Origin: Pestalotiopsis fici W106-1
Taxonomy: Eukaryota; Ascomycota; Sordariomycetes; Amphisphaeriales; Sporocadaceae
NCBI RefSeq assembly: GCF_000516985.1
Contig: NW_006917095.1
Location: forward strand, 2,299,077 to 2,363,076
Direction of reading: 5' to 3'
Length of the DNA: 64,000 nt
This document shows, in pieces, positions 22,346 through 33,883 of the stretch. Every line of letters starts with the position of its first letter. Positions within the stretch are counted from its first letter, which is position 1. The position numbers and the translations under genes are program-made. Below the pieces are notes generated by a model. The model was not told the DNA's origin. It saw nothing but the letters and a program-made list of their open reading frames with translations, and did not search any database.

Positions 22346-24265
22346 CATGTCATGGCAATATATCGCTCGACTATAACTCACAGCCCCAACACGAGCAAGG
22401 CAAGATGAAGATCATCTCCCTCTGAGGACGTACATACACTGCCCTGCACGGCCATTACCGACTCGTGCTTGATGCCTAAGGGGCGGGAGGAGGAACCCTC
22501 CGCACAGTAATAACAACACCACCACCAAGAACAAGCTCGACTGGATTGTCATGTAGGTTAGGTAGGCTTGGTAGGTTGGTCATCGGTGCCATATTCGAAC
22601 AATTGGCATTCTTGTCGATCACGATGCGGCGTCATGCCACTAAACAAACTTGGACGCCCACCGCCTGCTTCTCGACTGGCAGAAGGGGGACATAGGGTAC
22701 TGTGTATGTAGGTATGTATGCAAAGAAAACCACCCACACGGACTGACCTACATAGCCAGTACGGGGCTCCTCCCGCAAGCCAATGTCCAATGAGGGCGCA
22801 ATATAGGCGGGCATTGCATTTTACAAGATGCAGGTCAGCGTACTGTGCGCTCTCTCGTACTGCATGGCAAGGGGCGCTAGAACCCGTCTCGTCGAATCTT
22901 GTCGCTTTAGTGCCACATGCTTGTTCGCTGGTGTTGGACCTCTTGGGTGGTGTGAATGTAGGTGGGTAGCGTTGTATAATGTAGCTGCACGCAGTAATAG
23001 ATAGTGTACTGGCCGACCCTGGCTGGGAATACCTGCATGGCATGGCGCGCTGGGCGGGCCAGTGGCGTGCAACCGCCTTTGTTGGTGCTGCTTCATGTCT
23101 GCTTACCTGCTGCCATCTGCAATATTGCTTCTTTACACTACAGTTCGATTGCCTCTCACACACTCTTTCTGGTCAGAATCTGAGTCCCCGGACCCTGGGG
23201 CAATCTGCACCTTCAAGCCCACACTGCATGTTGCAGTGATCACAGAGACTACATACCATATGAGTAAAAAGTCGGGTTCGGAACGCTTTGGATAAATTGC
23301 CAGATCAAGATGTTGTAAATAAGGATAATACAAATTGGATGCCTCCCATTCCAAGGCAGACGATGGAATTAGGTTGCTTCTAGAGTCCAGACTGCCTTTT
23401 CCCTCCGATAATATCTGGGCAAAAAAGAAAGAAAAGAAAAAAACGTTGGCGGTTGGGTAGTTTGTCGTTTCTTGCTCCGCACTTCTCAATTCACATCATG
23501 GAATATACCAAATTCACTTCACTGGCTCTACACAGGGCGGGGAACTTCATGTGTACACTATTTCACGAGAGTGCCCATAGGATGCGTCCCTTCTGCCACG
23601 GCCCCCACATTGGCCCCGTTGACGAACTGTATCCAGGTTGCGGATATCTCAAGCCCCGACGTTCTTTCTTGGAGTTTTCGCTTGACAAGCACTTGAGTAG
23701 AGCAGATTTACATCATTGGTGATCGAATGCGCAGTTTCCTGACAAAGAGGCAAAATCCAGATATACTTTTCACTAACGAGACTCCACCCAAAAGCACGTT
23801 GCAATAATCAATGCATAGAAGCCAGTAACAAAGGTCTTTTTTTTTTCTTTTTTTTTTTCCTCCTCCGTTTCCTTCCAGCGTTGGTCCCTTCCCCCACCTG
23901 CGCCCGGATCCGGGCTGGCCATCCAGTTGACCAACCGCCGCCGCTTGTACCTTCTCATCGCAATGGGTACTTCTGTAGACTAGCAACACCTGGGGAACGG
24001 CATCGAAGACACGCGCCTTGCGCTCTCGATTTTTGACCCTGCGAGGCGGGTGGGAGAAGAGTCACAGGATCGCTTCCGGCATTATACCGAATATCTCAAA
24101 AGAACGCCGTGCATATTATGTCTGCGCCCTGTTTATGGTATATTGCCAAAAGCTCTTGACATTGCATTCTTCGCCAGCCAGCCTATTTGATAACTTCATT
24201 CTCGGCGACATGTTCACCGCCAGCGCTCAATTGGGACTCGGATTCTAATGGCTTGTACCATCCTT

Positions 24266-24267
<2 letters not shown>

Positions 24268-24298
<31 letters not shown>
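24268..24298. repeat. Homopolymer of 31 T
   Basis: Thirty-one consecutive T on the plus strand (poly-A on the minus strand), preceded by CCTTAA and followed by GGTTGTG. No recognisable retroelement or processed gene copy precedes it on the minus strand. Confidence 0.9.
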
Positions 24299-24299
<1 letters not shown>

Positions 24300-26201
24300 G
24301 TTGTGTAGATTCAATTTGCCTAGTATCCAGCATGTCTACAGTATGGCATTCGGTCATTTTTCGCCATCTGTACGAAGTAATGTAGGGTTGTTACCCATAA
24401 ACCAGTGCTTACATGCTACCTAGTATCTACCGTTATGCAGTCCCGTAACCTCGGTTCAAAGTATGAATGCCGCGCCCTGATTCGCTAAACTTGTATACAT
24501 GCTCTTTCGCCGTCCTATGCTCGTGCTCCTGACTCGTTGGCAGCAATGTCTTGTCTTGTAAGGCCTTGAAAAGCTCTGAGACATGGGCACGCAGTTTTCG
24601 AGGCACTGGATCGTGCTTTGCCTGTGTCTCTACTTCTTCTTCTTCTTGTCTCTCGAGAAAAGAGTATTTGCTAATAAATCTCCCAATTAACGCATTTATT
24701 CCGTCTTGGGAGGTACCCATCTAGACTCGCTCCAACTTCCCAGGTGTGGCCTGGTTCACACTATAGCCGCTTACTCCAGCCACTTAAGCAAAGCAGAGGC
24801 CAGTACCTACTTAACGTTTCGATGCTGATTCGCGACATGTAACCACATGTATCCATGCGGGATAAAATACATTACCTGGCATTATTGTTGTAGTAGCATT
24901 ACATAGTATCAAGTAAGGATCAGGAGGTCAGACGGTCGGTCAATCAGTCAGTGATGAGTGATGTTAGGGCAATAATTACAATGATAATAGTACAATGTAC
25001 TAACCTTAGTCTGTCCGTCTTGGAGTGCTCGTTTTCCCTGCTGTTGATTTCCCCACATCTTTCTCTTTTTTTTTTCTCCTTCGCCGAGCTCCAGTCCAGC
25101 AACCCTACCGTCCCTACCGGCCTAATCCTCGTCGTGGTTGCTTGCTGCTCGACTCGACTGCGTGGCGTCCCCGCCATATGTCGGATGTCCACGACAGACA
25201 CCCTGAGCCCATGTCCATGTTCCATGTCTGTGCTGCCCCATGTACCCCCATGTTCGTTCCCCAAGCCTTGTTGGGCCCTCCCTATCTGTCTTGTCGCTTT
25301 CTACACTAAGGTATGTACACAGTAGTGGCTACCTACGTAGTACCTACGTACCAGCTTGAGCCAATCCGAGTAGCGGGCATCTGGCCATTGCAGAGCACCT
25401 TGGCACCGTGCTTGCAACTCAACTGCCCTGCTCTGTTCTGCTCTGCACTTCACTGCACAGCACCGCACCGCCGCCGCACAGCGCACATCAGAGCAACAGC
25501 ATACATACATCCTACATTACTTACAGCTAGAAATCTTGAACCCTGAGGACATACCAAGACCCCAAAAAGCCCAGCCCAAACCTTGCCCCCTTGGAAGAGA
25601 CGCCATCTTGTCCCCCGTCCGTCCTGTTGCTGCTGCCCATCTGAGCTGCCACGGCAGACCCTGGTCGCATTACCGCCCGCCGCCAATCTTGCTCTCTTCT
25701 CTCTAAGTTCTCCATGTGCCTTCTGTGGACACTCACCTTGCTTCTTGAACTCTAAACCCTCTCTTGTAGTGGTATTTCCTCGATCCTCTTGTCTATATAC
25801 CCAAGATATCTTTTTTCCCCCTTCGACGGTCCGCCTTTCCTAGACACATTCATATGCCCACGAGACCACGAGAAAATACACCGCTAGCGCTTCTGGATCC
25901 TCTTTCCGGAAGGCCGAAGCTGCAGCTACGAAAGTCGGCCGCGCGGGGTCGTGGGAGGAACAGCTCTGCTGTGATCCCAAACATAGATAGTAGCATCGAC
26001 ACATTTTGACAAGGCAAAATTCGAAGCAGAGAAGAAAAAAGAGGGGGAAAGACGAACAAGAAAAGAGAGAAAGAAAGAAAACAAGTTCTCGTCACCACCT
26101 AGAACAGTTTGTCGCGAATGCTCCCATCGTCTGCCAGCTTGCGCAAACCTTCGCCGCTGGTAGCTGCTGCACCCCAACACGCAGTAGCCCCGGGCTGAGC
26201 A

Positions 26202-29200
26202 ATGTCCACCGATCAAATACGCCTTCAGCATCAGTCTTATCCAGATACCTCGCGTTCCTTTCCAGAGTCGGCGATTCCTGTCGCCAACCCCGGCTCTGCC
26301 GACCTCAACGGCTTCGCATTTGGAGTAACTGAAAATGGTCTCGCAGATTCCACGCGACCGCAAAGTATGATGGAGGCTCCCGACTTTCCCGACTTTTCAT
26401 TTCCATACCATGGGCTGTCCGAGGGCAGCCACATGATGGGTTTGGAGGATCATGGGCCCGCTGACCTATTTTCGAATACCGGGGCTGGTTCCATCTCGTC
26501 AATGGGCGACCGCCGAAATTCCGTGGCGTCCGGCTCCAATTTTGCAGTCAACGAACAAGCCGTCAAATCGCAACCCCAGGACGGATCCGAACAGGAAAGC
26601 CCAGGGAGCAACCAGCACGGTGTCAATTCACTCGAGGACAACATGTCGGATGAATTTGGCTTCTCCAACAACCTGCAAGGCGAGGGCCAGGACCATGGAC
26701 ACGCACGAGACTCGAAATCTGATGCTACGCCGGCGTGGAGTGAGCTTAAAACAAAGGCTGGCAAGGAGCGTAAACGACTTCCCCTGGCATGCATAGTGTG
26801 TCGGCGCAAGAAGATACGGTGTTCAGGCGAGAAACCGGCTTGCAAGCATTGCCTTCGGGCCCGCATTCCCTGCGTGTACAAGGTCACTACCCGAAAGGCT
26901 GCACCGCGCACGGATTATATGGCCATGCTGGACAAGCGACTCAAGCGAATGGAAGATCGCATCCTCAAGATGGTGCCAAAGTCGGAGCAAGACCCTTCGG
27001 CAGCAAACGTGGTGCGCGCCCAGGTAAAACCACAGCTTCCCAGCTCGGCAACCGCTAGTAAGCAGAGCGCCAAGAAGCGGGCTGCGGATGAGGCCTTTGG
27101 GGCTGATTTTGACAATTGGGCGCGGCAACCACCTAAAGCCAAGCCGACGGCAACGGCAACGACGGAGGATTCGAATAAACCAACATCGTTGCAAGTCCAA
27201 GAGCAGGAGGATGGAAAGCTCCTGGTTGAGGGCCGTGATGTCTTACCGACCAAGGAAATACAGGTACATCTGGCTGACATATTCTTTGAAAACATATACG
27301 GCCAAGCATATCATCTACTCCATAAACCGAGCTACATGCGAAAGTTAAAGTATGCCATCGCAGAAACAACTGGCTATTGAACTACTACTAACATATTACA
27401 GGACTGACGCTTTGCCGCCGGTACTGGTACTTTCCGTATGCGCTATTTCCGCACGCTTCTCAAACCATCCTGTATTCGCAGGCAAGCCGCATTTTCTCCG
27501 CGGCGAGGAGTGGGCTGTGGCTGCTCGCGAGATTGTCACGAGACGCTACGACTGGCCGAACATCACAATCTTGACATGTCTCCTGATCCTTGGGTTGCAC
27601 GAATTTGGAACGTGCCAAGGAGGGAGGAGCTGGGCATTGGGCGGTATGGCCATAAGAATGGCATTTGCGTTGCAGCTTCACAAAGATCTGGAATATGACC
27701 CTACAGGCACTAACCCTGCGACTCAATTGAGCTTCATCGACAGGGAAATTCGACGGAGGACCATGTGGGCTTGCTTTTTGATGGATCGATTCAACTCTTC
27801 CGGCACAGATCGCCCCATGTTTATCAAGGAAGACACACTTCGAATCCAACTACCCATCAAGGAGAAATTGTTCCAGCTGGATATGCCAGGCCCGACAGAG
27901 GATCTTGATGGCAGTGTACCACATCCTGTGCCAAAAGATCAGGGTCAGCTTTCAAGTGCCAAAGACAACATGGGGGTTGCGGCTTACATGATTCGCTCCA
28001 TTGCGCTTTGGGGCAAAATTATCAGCTTTCTCAATCAGGGCGGCAAAGAGGCCGACAAGCATCCAATGTGGGATTCCGAATCTCGGTACTCTGCACTTCT
28101 CAAGCAGGCCGAAGACTTTAGCCCCGGGCTCCCCGATGGACTCAAATACACATCCGAGAATCTCCATCTGCACGATACTGAAGGCATGGCCAACCAATTC
28201 CTCTTTCTGCATATTTCCATACAACAAAACATTCTCTTCATGAATCGCTTTGCAGTGTCCTCGCCATCGGGCTTGTCGCAGAGCGATGTGCCAAAAACCT
28301 TTGTCACAAAAGCCGGTGCCAAGGCGTTCGCGGCGGCAAATAAGATCTCTGAACTGTTGAGAGACTCGGACAGCTACCTCATAGCCGCCCCCTTTGTTGG
28401 CTACTGCGCCTTCCTCTCGAGTACAGTACACATCTTTGGCATATTCTCGGGCAATGCGGCAGTGGAGCAATCGTCCAAGAAGAATTTGGCTACCAATGTG
28501 AGATTTCTACAGAAGATGAAACGTCACTGGGGAATGTTTCACTTCATGTCAGAAAATCTGAGAGAGCAATATCGGTCCTGTGCAGACGCTGCCCAAAAGG
28601 GCTCTTTGCCCACGGACAAAGCTACTGCATCGCCCATCTTCCAGTATGGAGACTGGTTCGATCGTTATCCGCATGGGGTATCCCAATCCGACTTTCTGGA
28701 TCCTGCAGGAAACAAGAAGAAAGAGACGGGAGATGATGCTGTCCTCGGGCAGAAGCCAGATGTATATACTGTTGAAGAGTTCTTTAATAAGCTGTCGCCA
28801 CCACAGAGCCAAGAAGGTCGCGATCCAGCAAGCGGGCCGGCGCGGCCGTCAGCAGCAAAGCGACGCTCCTTTGCCGCCACTGTCAGTAAGAAAGGCAGCT
28901 TGGCTGCCCGGGGCGACAGTTCGCAACAGCTGGAGCCACTTTTGACTGATCTGCCATCCTCGATTCCAGAGCACGTACAGCAGCGAATCCAGGCTCAGCG
29001 GCAACAGTATGCAGCTCGCTTAAAGACGCAAACAAGCGACCCCAGCTCATTGCATCTTGAGTTGCCCCATGACAGGCGCAACTCTCAGCACTTTACGGGA
29101 GCCGCGGCACCCAACGCCGTCTATCATGCGATGTCTCCGATTAGCCCTGTGACACATGGCCTCGGGCACCCATTTGCTGGACATCATGCCGGTGCGCATC

Positions 29201-29625
29201 CCGGCAACCATCCTGGCTTTTACGGCCCCGATCTTGTTGCGCTGGGTCTGCCCAACAATACCGGGTTGCTGCCACAACTTGACCGGCAAATGGTTTTCAA
29301 CGCTTACGGTGGGATGGATCCCACGGCAAATATTAGTGGTCCAGAGGGCATGACGGACTGGGATGAGTTGGCCAGCAGCAGCAGAATGAACGGCGGTGCC
29401 AGTGGTCCCAGCCGCGACGGGGTGAGCGATGGCTTACCAACCAATTTTACCCAGCCTTCGAGTGCCTGGTTCATGCCGTTCAATATGGAAGCACACGAGC
29501 TCGGCCAAGAAATGAGCAGCGCTGGCCTAGGCAGCATGGATAATTTTGGAGTTTTTAGTCCCGAAGGGATGAGCACGGCGGCTCCTGGGTCCGGCCTTGG
29601 AATGAGGAGGGGCTCGCACCGGTGA
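26202..29625 (+). CDS. Zn(II)2Cys6 transcription factor with fungal_trans domain
   Basis: Nuclear DNA-binding regulator; target genes unknown, and I could not match it to a named factor. Two exons (26202-27349 and 27402-29625) are joined over a 52-base intron with a clear CTAAC branch site, giving 1123 residues. An acidic, Ser/Gly-rich N-terminus (1-190) precedes a canonical C-x2-C-x6-C-x6-C-x2-C-x6-C cluster at residues 197-224, followed by the basic linker and KRLKRMEDRI dimerisation helix. The fungal-specific middle homology region spans roughly 350-650, including GGMAIRMAFALQLHKD and RRRTMWACFLMDRF. The last ~350 residues are low complexity with Gly, Ser, His and Pro, and end in GMRRGSHR. 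The start is the first ATG in frame and sits after a long CT-rich leader. Confidence 0.92.
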
Positions 29626-31331
29626 GGTCCGCCCAGGAGCCTTCTACCCTCTCGCACCATAGTGCGATCATCTACAAAAGGGGTCATTTTTCTTTGATTG
29701 GTATATATTGGGAAGGGGGGAATTTTCTGATCTGCTTGAATTATTTATCAGCAAGGCGTTGGATCAGGACATTCGTTATTCGCTAGACCGACATTCATCT
29801 CGTCTCAGCGACGATCGGGAGGGGCATGGTATTGCCATGTTTGTGAACGCCATGTACTTGTTGCGTTCATGTGTATAATGAGTTGGACACCATCTGCGAC
29901 TTGGGTGCTTGGTGTATGTGTATAAACTCAAGAGGGAAAAGTTGCACATACACAGAAGTGCTCAAATATCCTGGAGCACATTGGGAAAAGTGGTATTTGG
30001 ATATGAACCACTCGGGGCAGGCGTGTAAGGACCTTTTCCCCATGACAGAGGTCGGAACGGACGGAACGGGTGGATGGGCTTGGCTGTGGTGTCGGCCAAT
30101 GTGAGACGTGATAAACTTGATCAATCAACGGAAACGAAACTAGCAACTTGAATAGAAGAATAAAACGCATTCAAGAATGAAATAAAGAAAGGATTGCAAT
30201 GCGACTGCAATGAATTTTTTCATGTCTTTTGTGTGTACCGTGATGCCGTCTGCATGTGCCGAAGGGGTGGGCTCCAGGTTTTCTTACCGGCTGACATCGT
30301 ACGACCTTGCGGGCCGGTCCGATGCGGAAGGAGCAAATAAGTGCAACAGTTTATATCTCGATCAGTATGGTAATAAATCAGATTGGGCTCAATCAGTGAA
30401 AGCATAGTCATTGATAAATGTAAAAAAGAAAGGGAAAAAAAAAGTGAATACAGGCGAAACTCCACATGTAAGAGGTGATCGTTGTGAGAGGTGGGCAGTG
30501 TTTATCCACTGGAAGAGGTGAGGGGATGGATGCCTTCTTTGCTGTGGAGAGAGTGTTTGGGAATGATGACATTGGTGTTGCTACTCTCAACTTGTGTTCT
30601 CTCTGATCTGACGAGAGGATGGTTTGCGTAGAGACCCAAGGTTCGAATCAAGGAACTACCAAGGGTCATCGGTGCTTTTCAACGCTTATACAAGCGACGA
30701 CTTTGTAATTGATCGACGATAGAAGATAGCAAAAAGGAGAATTGTAGTTGGAGTTGATGCAATACGCTCATTCAAGGTCAATAGAAATAGTACTACTACT
30801 CATCTTGTCTGTCAAATTTGGATGTTGCAGTTCCAACATAGCAAAGACCAAGAATGAATGGATTGAAACCATCCGCTGATAACAGAACTGAGACCACAGA
30901 CAAGTTGGCTGGATGTATCACACCGTCTCCCGCCTCGTCTTTCTCTAATGAATGTACCGAGGGTGGATATTCTTCTCAAGATTCGTCGTCGCTCTTGTTC
31001 AAACGAGCAGGCAGCAATTCCACATGAAACACCACCATTCACTGGTCAATAGGTTGCTGAAAATTTCATCATGGACGAAAATTGGAGAACAGTGTCTTGT
31101 TCCCTGTTCCTTTCCATTGGTTCATCGAATATTTTCGATTGTACCCTTTATTCAAAAGTCCGAAGTTTTCGTTGTTTTCGTCCTTGGCGAAAACTTCCTG
31201 CCTCGCCGCCACTTTCATTCCATCCGGCGCCTTCTTAATCTTTCTCAGCTCACCATCTCAACCGAACCGATACCCGACTACACTCCAAGTCAGTCGCGAG
31301 GGCCCAAGAGCAGGCGAAATAAGCAGACAAC
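29626..31331. other. Intergenic region, no gene seen
   Basis: These 1.7 kb hold the 3' end of the transcription-factor transcript and the promoter of the small gene at 31332, whose leader from about 31090 is CT-rich. Open frames are short and unsupported. A tRNA-like B-box string at 30640-30649 lacks the stems of a tRNA. Confidence 0.55.
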
Positions 31332-31898
31332 ATGTCCTCCCCTCCTTACCAGCGACGAGGCCGCGGTCGCCACTGGACCAACTTTGAGCTCGACGCCGTT
31401 CTTGCCCTCATCTGCAAGGGCCATCACCTCAAGGGCAGCTCTCTCGGCTTTGCCACCAAGCTGAACGAGGCCCTCAACGGCCGCGGCAACAAGAGCCGCT
31501 ACGACCAGGACATCCCCGTCGACGACGTGCGCGACCTGCTTGCCGACCTGGAGAAGCATCACAAGGCTGCTCTGGATTTCATTGAGCGCCAGCCCTGGCC
31601 GCACGTTATTACCCGCAAGAAGAAGCTCGTCTTTCTGCGCAGCCTGGACTTTGGCGGATCCAAAGACGAGTTTCTCGATGAGCGTTGCGATGAGTGGCTG
31701 GATGCTCGCCGCGATGGGGAGCAGCAGCAGGCCATGGGCAAGCAAATGACTGCTGACCTGGATCACGGTCAGGATTCTGCACAGTACTTTGGCCAGGACA
31801 ACCATAGCAACAATCCTTGGATGCCTTCCACCGCCGCCGACGGTAACAACAACAACAAGTCGGGAGAAGACCACTGGTACTCGTCACGCGGCAACTGA
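31332..31898 (+). CDS. Hypothetical protein with SANT/Myb-like N-terminus
   Basis: Not recognised as a named protein. A single 188-residue frame with strong GC-ending codon bias, unlike the surrounding AT-richer DNA, and a good start context (CAACATGTCC). Residues 12-95 contain a tryptophan-led helical region beginning RGRHWTNFELDAVLALI and continuing through DDVRDLLADLEKHHKAALDFIERQPWP cut into several helices. It loosely resembles SANT/Myb-type or regulator-like helical domains of fungal small proteins. The C-terminal 60 residues are low complexity (Gln, Asn, Asp, Ser). No signal peptide or membrane segment, so probably nuclear or cytosolic. The SANT comparison is weak. Confidence 0.75.
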   Translation: MSSPPYQRRGRGRHWTNFELDAVLALICKGHHLKGSSLGFATKLNEALNGRGNKSRYDQDIPVDDVRDLLADLEKHHKAALDFIERQPWPHVITRKKKLVFLRSLDFGGSKDEFLDERCDEWLDARRDGEQQQAMGKQMTADLDHGQDSAQYFGQDNHSNNPWMPSTAADGNNNNKSGEDHWYSSRGN

Positions 31899-33883
31899 AT
31901 CGGTTGCGTTGACTATTGCTACATGCAATGATGCCAATAGAGTACCTCGGCGACCGTGGCGAGTCTTCTCTTTTTCCAAACGACGATTCAAGCTCTACTC
32001 GACATTCACGAGCCATGGCATACAAAATGTACAACATCTACCTGACAGGAAGAAGGTACACGCTCTTGGCAGGTGTACTGTACTGTGGACTCTTCCGACC
32101 TCGAAAGTCACCCCAACTTGATATCAGCATGGGTCTAAATTTCAGTACAAGACAGCCTGCGGGTTGAGTGAGTTGTCGCCATTTCATGGTTCTCACAATC
32201 CAAGACTTCACAGTTGTGGAGTGATTCAAGGGTAAGTTACTCGCATTCTGTTTCTATTGAAAAATCAATGAATTTGTGAGATCAAGCCGAGGTGCTGACC
32301 AATAGTTCCAACAGCATTTCCGTCCTTCTCCTCTCGATACCCCATTCCCGTTTCAGTCACCATCGGACAACTCCTGTTTCAATCGAGTCATGGACAACAC
32401 CGAACATGCCGTTCCACTAGATGTTTGGATCTGAAAGTCGGCATATATTACAATCCTGTACCGGTGGGTGGCGTCCATTAAAGTTCATTTTTGAGGTGAT
32501 GCATACAATGTACACCTCAGCAACTTTAGGGAGGGATAGTACCCACGGCCCTGCAATGCGCCCCTATATAGATGAGCTAAAATGAAGCCTGACATTTCCC
32601 TACGATATCTCGTGTGTTCATGTGCCAGTTCCTCCTCGCGATACCTTTCAGCCAATAACACCTACCCTGAGCGCGGCGGCTTGCCGGGCTCCCCAAAGCA
32701 GACTATGCCATAAGCACTTCTTCTAGAGGCACGATATTGGTTTCGTAGTAAATGCGTAAAAGGCAAGCTATGAATACAATATCAACCTTGAGTGCGAGAG
32801 CCGGCTTGTACGTCCCATGAAGTATGTGTGGACCGTGGTCGGCCGCTCTTCTCGGCCAGATATCCAGCCCATGGGCGTGGAGAATAGACAGGCTCTGTCG
32901 ACAGCCCTGCGGTGATTTATTTCCAAAATGTCCAAATACCGGATGATTGACCCGAAAATTTAGACGCTTGTTAAGTAGTTGCCATGTTGGGTGCCCTTTT
33001 CTACTAGATGGCTAGTGAGATGGTTTAGCGTGTGGGTTTTCCTTTGGTTGTCTCCTGAAGAGAGGGAAGAAGCTATTATAGTGATGGCGCTATTCGAGTG
33101 AGCAACGGCCTATTCTGTTGACCCCATGTGCCGAATATCCCTAGTCTCAGTTTCTGCCTTTCACGATTATTCACTTATGCATTATATTCAGTGATTGTAG
33201 TAAGAATGCGTACTAGGGTATCTATCGACGTGCTCTGTCTTGGAGGAAGGTACCCAGATGCCTCAGGACCAAAAGATGGAGATTGAACATATAGAGAGGG
33301 CAGACCAGCTGGCTAGCGTTGGTGTCAGTGATGCTGGGTTGAATCTGTCTCCAAGGTTAAGCGCTGGTCCTGAAGCGGAGGGAGAGCTCAACATCATGGC
33401 GCCAGTCTCAGCATATTGATGGAGTCGAGCTTGTCTCAAAGTCCTAAAAAGAAAATGGTCTCTTTCATTGCTTATAGCGTGAATCCTGGGTCGAGAAGTT
33501 ATCATTTCCTGCACGAGCCTTGGCAATATTTCCAAGCCAAATTAGCCTCCCTTTTCGCTGTCAGAGTCACTCCTGTCGACTGCCATTAGGAAAGGGGGCT
33601 CTTTCTATCTCGAGTACCAGGTCCCTTTCGACATGTCAACTATGAATGAAGTCAAAGTGTGGTAAATTGTCGTCCTCAAACTAATGAATAAATGAACAGA
33701 TCCAAGCCAACCATGCTGGATTCTTATCAAAGTTGATTCAAAATATAGAATCTTGGCTTGAGAGAAAGTCTTATAATTACCTACTGGGGTGAAAACCACG
33801 ATTCGATAGACTAGATAGATGATAACGGATGAACCCTCATGGCTTCTCTCAAACAGACAAAGGGAACCGCGAGTAAACCCTTC
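31899..33883. other. Intergenic region between converging genes, no gene seen
   Basis: Two kilobases between the 3' ends of the 31332 gene and the LysM gene. I see no supportable gene; the longest frame (90 codons, minus strand near 33400) has no family resemblance. Downstream of the LysM stop a possible splice donor (GTAAGC) at 33889-33894 overlaps the last codons, so a further 3' exon cannot be excluded. Confidence 0.5.

Larger units (their letters stand above)
14833..26201. other. 11.4 kb gene-free region upstream of a Zn2Cys6 factor
   Basis: No open frame here has a recognisable domain, consistent codon character or a chain of compatible introns; the longest (222 codons at 20288-20956 minus, 201 codons at 22558-23163 minus) are compositionally odd and overlap other frames. 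The sequence holds many TAGGTAGG/CCTACCTA clusters (about 16953, 21188, 21284, 22307, 22553, 25318), homopolymer T runs (about 23838-23865, 24268-24298, 25062-25075) and simple repeats at 20717-20737 (GGT) and 21348-21364 (TAC). It must include the separase 3' end and the transcription-factor promoter and 5' leader. CT-rich, TSS-like sequence lies at about 25560-25830. Confidence 0.6.

Noticed and set aside
22558..23163. A 201-codon minus-strand frame
   Set aside because: Overlaps other frames of similar length, runs through TAGG clusters and has no coding features.
30640..30649. GGTTCGAATC, a tRNA B-box-like string
   Set aside because: Flanks do not form a T stem, and no A box or acceptor stem is found at a suitable distance.
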